DNA from: Ostreococcus lucimarinus CCE9901
Lineage: Eukaryota > Chlorophyta > Mamiellophyceae > Mamiellales > Bathycoccaceae
Reading direction: 5' to 3'
DNA length: 64,000 nt
Assembly: GCF_000092065.1 (NCBI RefSeq)
Contig: NC_009360.1
Span: 62,001-126,000 of the forward strand
The notes beneath the pieces were generated by a model. It was not told the origin of the DNA and did no database searches. It was given only the letters and a program-made list of their open reading frames with translations. How positions within the stretch are numbered: the first letter of the stretch is position 1; each line of letters starts with the position of its first letter. Of this stretch, positions 27,654-35,956 are shown piece by piece. The translations under genes and the position numbers were made by a program.

Positions 27654-28777
27654 TTAGCTCTCTTGGTCAAAAATACCAGCGTGAGTATCCGTCGAGCACA
27701 TGAAGAGCGGATTTTCCACCGTCATCACGCGCTTTTCGTTATCGATGAGCGTGCGCAGCGGCTTGGGCAGCGCAAACATGCGCCTGTGCGACACGGTGTC
27801 GTAAAACTTCATCTCTAATCCACGCTTTTTCAAAGTCTCGTCCGCGTCGACGCCGCTCAAGTCGATGCTCGTGTCGTTTACGGCGAGATTGAAACCCCAC
27901 TCTGACGTGAACGACGGCACGCACATGGTGTAACCGTAAACTTTCGGGAACACTTGCGTCAGAGTGTGATGAATCGGTGAGAAGACGTGATGCGCATCGC
28001 GCACGGACGCGCATCCGCTCTGCGTGACGAAGATTCCTCCCGGCGCGAGCTTCTTGCTCAGCAATCGATAGAAATCCGTCGTGTACAGTTGATAGCACGG
28101 CCCCCCATCGAGCGGGTCGCTCAAATCCATGATGATCACGTCAAAGCTCCCATCGGGCTCGTTCGCCAATCCTTCCTTCGCGTCGCCGATGATCAAACGC
28201 GTTCGTTTATCCCCGTACGCCCCCGCGCTGTAAAACGGCGTGTGCTCTCGGCACATGTTCACCACGTCGCCGTCGATGTCCACCATCACGCACTCCTCCA
28301 CGCTCTCGTGCCTCAACACCTCGCGCAGCGTCGCTCCCTCGCCACCGCCACCGATGAACACCCGCTTCGGGTTCGCGTGCGCCACCAGCGCCGGATGCGC
28401 CAGCGACTCGTGATACACGTACTCGTCGTGCTCGCTCGACTGCATCAACCCATCCGTGATGAGAAGCGACCCGAACGGCACCGTCCGCACGACCTCGACC
28501 TCTTGAAACTTCGACGTCCCCTGATACAGCACCTCCTCGACCTATCGCGCGCGCCGTCGTCGTCGTCGTCGTCGTCAGTCCTCCCTCGCGCGCGTCCCGC
28601 GTCGTCGCGTCGCCGCTCGCGTCCCATCGTCCCATCGTCCCGCCCCCTCGCGTCGCGTCGCGTCGCGTCTTCGCGCACCCGATAGCTCAGCGCGAGCCCA
28701 TCCTCGAGGAGTTCGTGGTACCAGTGCCCCTCGGCGAACGTCTCGGCGCCGTACGCGCTCGGCTCGGCGTCCGCCAT
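27654..28777 (-). CDS. ACL5: Thermospermine/spermine synthase (ACL5-type), two exons
   Basis: Exon 1 28777-28679 and exon 2 28541-27654 give 328 residues. Splicing joins GHWYHELLEDGLALSYR to VEEVLYQGTSKFQEVEV, restoring the conserved N-terminal beta-strand domain. The 136-nt-class intron (137 nt) has gtgcgc donor, ctgac motif and gatag acceptor. The nucleotide-binding loop GGGEGATLREVLRH carries Glu where spermidine synthases have Asp, and DLSDPLDGGPCYQLYTT follows; both fit ACL5-type enzymes. They transfer aminopropyl groups from decarboxylated S-adenosylmethionine to spermidine. Exon 2 alone has no ATG at its start, which supports the splice. Confidence 0.93.
28542..28678 (-). other. Intron of the ACL5-type synthase gene
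   Basis: A 137-nt phase-0 intron read on the minus strand, with donor gtgcgc, a ctgac motif about 35 nt from the end and acceptor gatag. It includes a short (gac)n run. Confidence 0.9.
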
Positions 28778-29094
28778 CGCGCGGTGTGTCGAGCGACGCG
28801 TTGTCGCGGTCGCCGCCGCCGCGCGCGCGACGCGCGGGTCGAACCCGCGTCGCGTCGCGCCTTCGCGAAGGGTCTCTCGGTCGATGGTCGTCACTGTTTA
28901 CCCATACGGATCGTGCGTTCGGAGGTGATTTCGAGCGCTTTTGCGACCTCGCGCGCTCGACGCCGCGCGCGTCGCGCCGCGCGCGCGACGCACGCGCGCG
29001 CGCGGCGACCGGTCGAGCGCGCGCGCGCGACCGCGGCGCGCGCGCGAACGCGCGCGACCGCGCGCGACGCGCGCGCGCGCGACGCGAGCGACCG
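28778..29094. other. Divergent spacer, no gene seen
   Basis: About 317 bp between the divergent ACL5 and ATAD5 starts. The right two-thirds is a CG-repeat-rich stretch that stays open in several frames only because of its composition. A less biased patch, gtttacccatacggatcg near 28896, could be part of the shared promoter. No RNA gene or motif was recognised. Confidence 0.5.
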
Positions 29095-32019
29095 ATGGGC
29101 GCGCGCGACGACGATTTGAAACCGAATCGACAGACGGCGTCGATCGCGTCGTTCTTCGCGACGACGCGCGCGACGACGGCGACGCGCGCGACGCGCGACG
29201 ACGGGGGGGACGATGGCGGTGGGAAGCGCGCGCGGACGGGCGAACGCGCGACGGAGGCGATCGCGGTGGACGAGGAGGAGGCGACGCGAGACGACGCGGG
29301 CGCGGCGAGACGCGACGACGCGGTGGATCTCACGATGGAGGGCGAGGAGACGATCGCGACGGCGAGCGGAGGGGGAGGGGGGGGTGGGGACGCGGCGCGC
29401 GACGGCGCGAGGGCGTCGAGGGAGGGCGAGGGATCGAGGGTGAAGGTGCATAGTTTTTTTACGAATTTCGCGAAGAGACGCAAAGCCGCGGCGACGGCGA
29501 GGGAGGGCGAGGGAGGGACGGTGAGGGAGACGCAGGCGGAATTCGTGCGGGTGAAACCGGCACCGATCGAGGAGGCGTTGGGACCGGTGCACGTGGGGTA
29601 CGTGCCGATCGCGTACGAACGGCGGACGGACGCGACGTCGACGACGGTTTCGTTTTCGACTCGCGTCGACGACGGCGAGAGACGTCCGATGACGACGCAC
29701 GCGTTCGAGTTGGTGCAACTCGGGCGAACCGCGCGAGAGGATGTGACGGCGACGCGCGGTGGCGCCGTTTCACGGCCGTCGACGTCGACGGAGTCGGAGG
29801 AGGACGCGTACTTGGCGGACGTCGCCGTCGCGGCGAATCGCGTCGACGTCGAGCTGGACGGTGTCGCGATGGCGACCGAGAGCGAGCTCGCGCGTGCGCG
29901 AGGTGAATGTAGGAATGCGTTGTTAGGGTTGAAGGAACGCGGCGGTCAAAGTCAGGCTGCGTTTCAGTGGGTCGATCGATTCAAGCCGACGCGCGGTTCC
30001 GACACCATCGGTCAAAACGCCGGCGTGGTGGAATCGCTACAGAATTGGTTTCGCGCTTGGCAGGGTCGCATTGCGATGCAGGCGAAAGGGAAAGTACCAC
30101 CATCGCCGTCGCGACCGTGCATCCCTCGTAAGGTGTACGATTCGGACGACGAAGAGTTTTGGCACAGCGACGAAGAAGAGGATGACGGCCTCGGAAGCGG
30201 CGAATCCGTGGCAAACGGCGTTTTGATTAGTGGTCCGGTGGGATGCGGTAAGACGGCCACGGTATACGCGTTGGCGAAGGAGTTTGGATTTAAAGTGCTC
30301 GAGGTGAATGCGTTGGACAGACGCAGTGGTCAAGAAGTCTTGGGGCGATTCACGGAGGCGACTCAATCAAAGCGTTTCGGTAAAAAGGCGAAAGCCGGCG
30401 CTGAGCGGCCGGCGCCGGCGAATGGTGGATTGAAGGCGTTTTTTGGTGGCGCGAGCGATGATGAAACGAAACGAAAAGAAGCGATTGCGGCGAAGACGAA
30501 AGAGGATAACGAAAAAGCAGATGCGCAATCGTTGATTTTGTTTGAAGAGATTGATATTCAACTCGCCTCGGAGCGCGGATTCATGGCGGCGCTTTCGCAA
30601 CTCGTCGAGAACACGAAGCGACCGATTGTTTTTACGTCGAATACGTCAATTTTACCAGATCTTTCGATGAATTTACCTCTGGCGCGTGTGCGATTCGACG
30701 CGCCGGGCATTCGCGAATGTGCGACGTACGCCGCGCTCGTGTCAGCTGCGGCAAAGTCGGCGCTCAGACCGAGCGACGCGACGTCAATTTCGCTCGCGTG
30801 CAAGGGAGATCTGCGTAGAACTTTGCACAACGCTCAATTTGCGTCGTTCAGCGACAGTGAAGTCCACTTTGACTCGATCGCTAGCGATCGTCACTCTACC
30901 GCGCTCATCGACGCCGCTCGCGCCGCTGTGCTCGACGGCGTCAAGCATTTGGGCGCAATACCTGTCGACGCGGCAAAAGAGCTACACGCGAGTTTAGTCG
31001 AGCGAGAGCGAGCTGATTTTGAGTCGATGATGCATGAAGTGGAATGTGGATTGATCAGGCACCAATCGCGGTTGGCGCGTTGGGACGCCATGAAAGAGGC
31101 GAAAAGAATTGAACGAATCGAGGCGAAGAAAAAGTTGCTCGGCATTCCGGCGGACAAAAATCCACTCGATCTCGTGGACTCGACCAAGAAAGAAGTAATC
31201 GTGGACGAACGCACAAAAGAAGACGAGGCCGAAGCTCGGATTCAAGCCGCGCTCGCGGTGTTTGAGCCGCGAGTCCCCTTGCCAGCCCCCGATTGGACGA
31301 CCTTCGACGCCGAGGCGCCCGCGGGCGGGTGGGATCGAGCGCGTGACGAACTCACCGCGCTAGCCGCGCTCGCGCGATCGATGTCGCAAGTTGATGTGTT
31401 GCGATCGGCGACGTGCGTCGGAATCATGGGTCCGTGTCGACGAGACGTGCCGTGGAGTAAGGAAACCATCGGCGACGCGCAAGCGTTAGAAGATTGCGCG
31501 CCGAGTGAAGATTTCTACCTAAGCAACGGACCCGCGCGACAGACGCTCGGTGGAAGCGATAATGTGAGCGTAATGGCGTCTGAATTTATAACGGTCCACT
31601 GCACGCAGCGTTACACGTCCACAAGGCTGTCGCTACGCGAATCTCATCCCGAATCCGAGCCCACGGCGTTGCAACCGATGTGCGCGCCGGCGACGCCAGT
31701 GAAGGCTTCCAAGCGTGCGCGAGGGTCTACTCGAGCTCCCTTGATCATTCAGAGCGGATCTATGCACTCGACGTGGCGCGCGCGAGTTCTCGCCGAATCC
31801 GCGGGTGGGCACACGGTAAATTCGAAGGAGACGACTGATCGATTGGGATTCTTGTCGCGAATGGTTCGCCTTCAGAGCGCGCCAAAGGCGCTCTCGTCGC
31901 CCAACTCTCGAGACTCGCGACGCCGCACCAGAAATAGACGAAAACACTTGGCATTAGCTAGCGAAACGCACGCCGATTTGCTCGACATTTCGAACTTTGG
32001 CGGTAGCAATCATATGTAG
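29095..32019 (+). CDS. ATAD5: ATAD5/Elg1-like PCNA unloader (AAA+ RFC-like large subunit)
   Basis: 974 residues; ATG 29095 is chosen because the protein begins with a PIP-box-like stretch, QTASIASFF (residues 13-21). A second FF-containing motif, VHSFFTNF, lies near 120, as in Elg1/ATAD5 N-termini. The AAA+ core has Walker A GPVGCGKT (near 378), VLEVNALDRRSG, Walker B as ILFEEID instead of a DExx box, and the sensor FTSNTS. The C-terminal RFC collar helices follow. Elg1/ATAD5 forms an RFC-like complex that removes PCNA from replicated DNA. Low-complexity Gly/Asp linkers fill the N-terminus. It is divergent from ACL5 and 18 nt or more from the next gene. Confidence 0.88.
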   Translation: MGARDDDLKPNRQTASIASFFATTRATTATRATRDDGGDDGGGKRARTGERATEAIAVDEEEATRDDAGAARRDDAVDLTMEGEETIATASGGGGGGGDAARDGARASREGEGSRVKVHSFFTNFAKRRKAAATAREGEGGTVRETQAEFVRVKPAPIEEALGPVHVGYVPIAYERRTDATSTTVSFSTRVDDGERRPMTTHAFELVQLGRTAREDVTATRGGAVSRPSTSTESEEDAYLADVAVAANRVDVELDGVAMATESELARARGECRNALLGLKERGGQSQAAFQWVDRFKPTRGSDTIGQNAGVVESLQNWFRAWQGRIAMQAKGKVPPSPSRPCIPRKVYDSDDEEFWHSDEEEDDGLGSGESVANGVLISGPVGCGKTATVYALAKEFGFKVLEVNALDRRSGQEVLGRFTEATQSKRFGKKAKAGAERPAPANGGLKAFFGGASDDETKRKEAIAAKTKEDNEKADAQSLILFEEIDIQLASERGFMAALSQLVENTKRPIVFTSNTSILPDLSMNLPLARVRFDAPGIRECATYAALVSAAAKSALRPSDATSISLACKGDLRRTLHNAQFASFSDSEVHFDSIASDRHSTALIDAARAAVLDGVKHLGAIPVDAAKELHASLVERERADFESMMHEVECGLIRHQSRLARWDAMKEAKRIERIEAKKKLLGIPADKNPLDLVDSTKKEVIVDERTKEDEAEARIQAALAVFEPRVPLPAPDWTTFDAEAPAGGWDRARDELTALAALARSMSQVDVLRSATCVGIMGPCRRDVPWSKETIGDAQALEDCAPSEDFYLSNGPARQTLGGSDNVSVMASEFITVHCTQRYTSTRLSLRESHPESEPTALQPMCAPATPVKASKRARGSTRAPLIIQSGSMHSTWRARVLAESAGGHTVNSKETTDRLGFLSRMVRLQSAPKALSSPNSRDSRRRTRNRRKHLALASETHADLLDISNFGGSNHM

Positions 32020-32037
32020 CAAGTACGTACCGGCGCG

Positions 32038-33031
32038 ATGAAATCAGAAAGTCAACCGATGTCGGCGCCGCACTTCGAGGCGCACATGACGTTCGAGCTC
32101 ACGCCCCGCGCGCTCAAACGCGCGTGCTTAGATCAAAACGGGTGCGTCAAACGAATGCGCGGCTGCGACCCTTCGAAATTCGCGCACGCGAGCCGCGCGA
32201 ATGCCACCGCTGAACGCTCTCGTTTGACTCGCGCGCAGATATTCCACTCCAGAGCTCAACGAGGTGCTCTACCTTCATCACAGAGGCATCGTCGAGCTGC
32301 GGCACTTCGAGCCGTATTCAAATTTACGGTGCTTGCACCTCGAGTGCAACGCCATATCTTCGCTCGACGGTTTGCGAGCTTTGACCGAGCTCTCGCAGCT
32401 GTGCGTCGACGGCAACGCGTTGCGCGACTTGCGCGGCGTCGAACGCTTGACAAAACTTCGGCATCTCAACGCGAACGATAACGTGATCGAGACCTTGGAA
32501 CACGCGCGCGGCCACGGGGCGTTAGAAACGCTGTGCGTGCGCGGGAACCGTCTTCGAGACGTGGGCAAGGCGTTGGAGCCGCTGCGAGCGTGCGCGGCGC
32601 TGCGATCGCTCGACGTCTCTCGCAACGACATCGACATCGACGCGGCCACGGACGACGACGCCCGCCGAGGCTTGCTCGAGGCGTTATCACACGTCTCAAA
32701 CGTCGAACTGCTGTATTTCGCCGACGGTAACCCCGCGTCGCGCTCGACCGAGGCCTATCGCGCCGTCGTCGTCGAAGCCCTCCCTCGCCTCCGCTGGCTC
32801 GACGACGCGCCCGTCGACGCCACCTCCCGCCGACTCGCCGCCGCTCGCCTCCTCGACGGCGTTCGAGGCGAAATCCAAGCCCAACGAGACGTCGCCGTCG
32901 AGCGTCGTCGCCGCGCCGACGCCGAGCACGCCGCCTTCCCCGTCGCGTGCGCCGCCGTCGCGCGCGCCCGCCGCGCGCGTCCCGTCGCCGACGTCGACGC
33001 CCTCGACGCCCTCGACGCCCATCTCGCGTGA
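32038..33031 (+). CDS. DNAAF1: DNAAF1/ODA7-like LRR dynein assembly factor, two exons
   Basis: Exons 32038-32141 and 32239-33031 give 298 residues; in-frame ATGs at 32059 and 32086 are alternatives, and 32086 matches the family start best. The splice joins LTPRALKRACLDQNG to YSTPELNEVLYLHHRG, as expected for DNAAF1 (helix, then Y-TP-LN--LYLH). Six or so SDS22-like leucine-rich repeats follow (NLRCLHLECNAISSLDGL ... RLRWLDDAPV). DNAAF1 homologues pre-assemble axonemal dynein arms in the cytosol. The long C-terminal tail of animal proteins is absent. It starts just after the ATAD5 stop on the same strand. Confidence 0.75.
32142..32238 (+). other. Intron of the DNAAF1-like gene
   Basis: A 97-nt phase-2 intron with donor gtgcgt and acceptor gcag. 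A ttgac sequence, ten nt or so before the acceptor, may be the branch region. Splicing restores a Gly codon between the N-terminal helix and the first repeat. Confidence 0.85.
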
Positions 33032-33120
33032 CCGCGCGCGCCGCCTCATTTTTCCTCGCGCGTCCCTCGCGCGTCGCGCCCCACCGCCGTCGCGCGTTCC
33101 TCCAATCGTCGAAATCATCA

Positions 33121-33160
33121 AATCTCAAATCTCAAATCTCAAATCTCAAATCTCAAATCC
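33121..33160. repeat. 7-bp microsatellite (aatctca)n in the ATG18 leader
   Basis: Five perfect copies of aatctca plus a partial one, about 50 bp upstream of the ATG18 start. It is AT-rich against a GC-rich background and could be unstable. It does not match the plant telomere unit. Confidence 0.85.
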
Positions 33161-33211
33161 AAAAGTCGTTACGCATCCGCGTCCGAGCCGTCGTTCGCAC
33201 TCACCGCCGCG

Positions 33212-34675
33212 ATGCCCGCCGTCGCCGTCAACGCCGCGTCGCACAACCAGGACTTCACGTACGTCGCCCTGGCGACGTCTCGCGGGTACGTCATCCACAG
33301 CACGCTCGACGGCCAGCGGTACCACGGCGACGACGCGCTCGGCGGTTTAAAACTCGTCGAGATGCTCTTCACGTCGTCGCTGTTGTGCGTCGTCGGCGAC
33401 GGCGACAGCGCGCGCATGAGCCCGAGACGGGTGAAAATACTCGACGCGCGATGCCGACGCGTGCTGGGGGAGATCGCGTGCGCGAGCACGGTGCTGGCGG
33501 TGCGATTGAACCGAGCGAGGGTGATCGCGCGAGAGCGAACGCGGTGCACGATATACGAATTGGGGACGCTGGCGAGACAACAGACGATCGATACGGTGGC
33601 GTGCGAACGAGGATTGGTGGCGCTGAGCGCGGATGCGGAGAGCTCGGTGCTGGCGTTCGCGGGAAGCGCGAGCGAGGGGAAGGTGGTGGTGCACGATGCG
33701 TTGAATTTGTGCGAGATTTGCGAGGTGCGAGCGCACCGAACGCCGCTGGCGGCGTTGGCGTTGAACGCGGATGGGACGATGTTGGCCACGGCGAGCGTGA
33801 AAGGAACGGTGATTCGAGTGACGGCGCTGCCGAGTGGGACGAAGATGTGGAGTTTTCGACGAGGGGCGACGAGTTCGGTGATACAGAGTTTGAATTTTGG
33901 GGCGACGGCGTTTCAACCGCCGCTGTTGTGCGTTTCGAGCGATAAAGGAACGGCGCACGTGTTCGCGATTGAGGGCGAACCGAAGGAGTGCGAATCGTTC
34001 GAGGATCGCGTCGGAGAGACCATCGATGGTGCGCGCGAGACGTCTAACGGGGAAAGTGCGGACGATGTCGCGCCAACAGTGCTCTCGACGGCGGCGACGA
34101 CGGTTTCGAACGCGCTCGCGAAGTCGCGCGCGGGCGTCTTTGGCAAGCTTGCCAACGCCGCTGGGGCCACTGTGCGAGGCATATCGAGCCGTGTGAAACC
34201 TGTTAAAATGTTTGCCGCCGCGCGAAACGCCATGGAACCATCTCGCGCGATCGCGACGGTGAAACTTCCGCACACTTCTTCCACGAAGTGGTCGCTGTGC
34301 GCGCTGCAACCGACGCCGGGCACCGCGGCGGATAAGTGGGCGCCACCCTCGCTCGATTCTTCCCAGCCCGCGCGTCAGCTCGAGGCGCAAGTCTCAGTCG
34401 TGACATCAGACGCTGTTTTTTACGATTACAACGTCCGTCTGACCTCAGATCGCGCTGGATTCTTCTCTCGCGGCGAGGAAGCCGTCGCGCGACTCGAGCG
34501 CGAGTGCAAACTCATCGACGAGACGGACTCGTTCGGCACTTCATCCACCGTCGGTGATTTACCGTCCAACGGACGGTGGATCGAAAGCGCCATCGCCGCC
34601 GGTTCAAATCCCGAGTCGGCGCAGGAGTTGCGCACGAACGTCAGCGAGTCCATGTCGCAGTCCATGTTCGGCTGA
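33212..34675 (+). CDS. ATG18: ATG18/WIPI-type PROPPIN (copy 1)
   Basis: 487 residues. A seven-bladed WD40-like propeller is recognisable, with the phosphoinositide-binding SFRRG motif (near residue 215), followed by SSVIQSLNF and LCVSSDKGTAHVF, all diagnostic of ATG18/WIPI. Blades 6-7 contain a long low-complexity insertion (about 270-350), as in plant ATG18f-like proteins but shorter. PROPPINs bind PI3P or PI(3,5)P2 on pre-autophagosomal and vacuolar membranes and act in autophagosome formation with ATG2. A second, shorter copy lies at 50632-51756. The 5' leader carries a 7-bp microsatellite. Confidence 0.92.
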   Translation: MPAVAVNAASHNQDFTYVALATSRGYVIHSTLDGQRYHGDDALGGLKLVEMLFTSSLLCVVGDGDSARMSPRRVKILDARCRRVLGEIACASTVLAVRLNRARVIARERTRCTIYELGTLARQQTIDTVACERGLVALSADAESSVLAFAGSASEGKVVVHDALNLCEICEVRAHRTPLAALALNADGTMLATASVKGTVIRVTALPSGTKMWSFRRGATSSVIQSLNFGATAFQPPLLCVSSDKGTAHVFAIEGEPKECESFEDRVGETIDGARETSNGESADDVAPTVLSTAATTVSNALAKSRAGVFGKLANAAGATVRGISSRVKPVKMFAAARNAMEPSRAIATVKLPHTSSTKWSLCALQPTPGTAADKWAPPSLDSSQPARQLEAQVSVVTSDAVFYDYNVRLTSDRAGFFSRGEEAVARLERECKLIDETDSFGTSSTVGDLPSNGRWIESAIAAGSNPESAQELRTNVSESMSQSMFG

Positions 34676-34876
34676 GCGCGAGCCGACGCCGACGCCGACG
34701 AACATTCTTTCCTTTCCCATCATCACTTTTACCGACGACGACGACCAACGACGACGATCGCGCATCATTCATTTCATTTCACGCCCCGTCGGCACTCCGC
34801 GCGTCGATCGCTCGCTCGACCGACGCTTTGTAAAACGCAGCCTCGCCGTCGCCGCGTCCGCACAGTCTCGCTCGCC

Positions 34877-34903
34877 ATGCCTCCCGCACGCCGACGAACA
34901 TGA
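34877..34903 (+). promoter_or_regulatory. Upstream ORF overlapping the DnaJ start codon (ATGA)
   Basis: ATG 34877 opens an eight-residue peptide (MPPARRRT) whose TGA at 34901-34903 overlaps the main ATG at 34900. Ribosomes that finish it would sit on the main start, so it may tune translation by reinitiation or leaky scanning, provided the transcript begins upstream of 34877. Confidence 0.45.
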
Positions 34904-35625
34904 TCCCCGACCACTACGCCGTCCTCGGCGTCTCTCCCACGGCGACGTCGTCGGAGATCAAGCGCGCGTACCTCAGGCTCGCCAAGGAGCACCACCCCGA
35001 CGTCGCGTCGTCGGGACGTTCGGACGACCAAACCTTTGCCTTGATATCCCACGCGTACGACGTGCTGAAGAACCCAGCGTCGAGGCGCGCGTACGATGGG
35101 TCGAGAGGCGACGTCGCGTCGTCGTCGTCCGCGCGCGCGAGCGGCGCGGGCGGCGCGGAGGCGTGGCGCGCGCAGTGGAGGTCGAACGCGAACTGGCGAC
35201 GACGACCGGGCGGCGACGGCGCGGGCGGGACAAAGTCGAATTCGTACGCGTTCGACGACGACGAGGACTGGGATGGGAACACGTCGTATACCGCGGCTGA
35301 GGTCGAGCGAAGGAACGCGAGCGAGCGGACGCGGGCGCGGGAGAAGGCGGACGCGGCGAGGTGGTGGAAGCACGAACGGTTGAGCGCCGAGCGGCGACGA
35401 CGACAGTTTCGAGAAGCGGACGCGGCGAAAACAGCGAGGCGTAGCGAACGCACGCTGCATAAAGTTTCAAGTTTATGGCACGCGCGCGCGAGGGTGGTTT
35501 GGCAGGATGTCGCCGTGCTCGCCGTCGGCGCGGCGGTGTGTCTGTACGCTGGGTTCAGATACGCCGGCGCCGGTGCGCGGAATGGTGGCGAACGCGAACG
35601 CGAACGCGGCGACGATCGTTCGTGA
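34900..35625 (+). CDS. DnaJ-domain protein with C-terminal membrane anchor
   Basis: 241 residues. The J domain is at the very N-terminus (DHYAVLGVSPTATSSEIKRA) with a clear HPD triad in KEHHPDV near residue 30. A charged, low-complexity linker follows, then a single hydrophobic segment near 205-225 (VAVLAVGAAVCLYAGFRYAG) and a short charged tail. It would recruit Hsp70 to a membrane, by tail or single-pass anchoring; the compartment is unknown. A 9-codon upstream ORF ends across the start ATG (see the separate entry). Confidence 0.85.
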   Translation: MIPDHYAVLGVSPTATSSEIKRAYLRLAKEHHPDVASSGRSDDQTFALISHAYDVLKNPASRRAYDGSRGDVASSSSARASGAGGAEAWRAQWRSNANWRRRPGGDGAGGTKSNSYAFDDDEDWDGNTSYTAAEVERRNASERTRAREKADAARWWKHERLSAERRRRQFREADAAKTARRSERTLHKVSSLWHARARVVWQDVAVLAVGAAVCLYAGFRYAGAGARNGGERERERGDDRS

Positions 35626-35956
35626 TCCTAGTCGCGAATCTTAGAATATTTCATTTCAATCGTAGCATAGCGTTCATAGAGCACCGCTCGCTCAACCGCA
35701 ATGAAATTTCTCGCGCGAAAATGTTGAAAATCGATAGCTTGCATATACATATACCCGAGTGTCCGATAAACACGTTGCGGTGTCGCGAGAAAAAGCGCAC
35801 TTCGTAAAGTGCCGCATTGCGTCGCGAACGCGCCCGCGCGTCGACGTCTCGCCCCGCGCGAGCGCACGCGCGCGCGCGAACGATCGAGCGAAACACTCCC
35901 GTCCGTCTTTCGCCCATCGCGCGCATCGCGCGTCGTCGCGCGCGTCGTCGCGCGCG
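35626..35956. other. Intergenic spacer, no gene seen
   Basis: About 330 bp. The left half (35635-35770) is AT-rich (for example tgcatatacatataccc), as expected for a 3' end plus promoter; the right half is CG-repeat-rich. Open frames here have only Arg/Ala-type composition. No RNA gene recognised. Confidence 0.5.

Noticed and set aside
28786-29094. ATAD5 start at 28786
   Set aside because: The upstream part is antisense to ACL5 exon 1 or CG-repeat sequence; ATG 29095 begins directly before the PIP-like motif.
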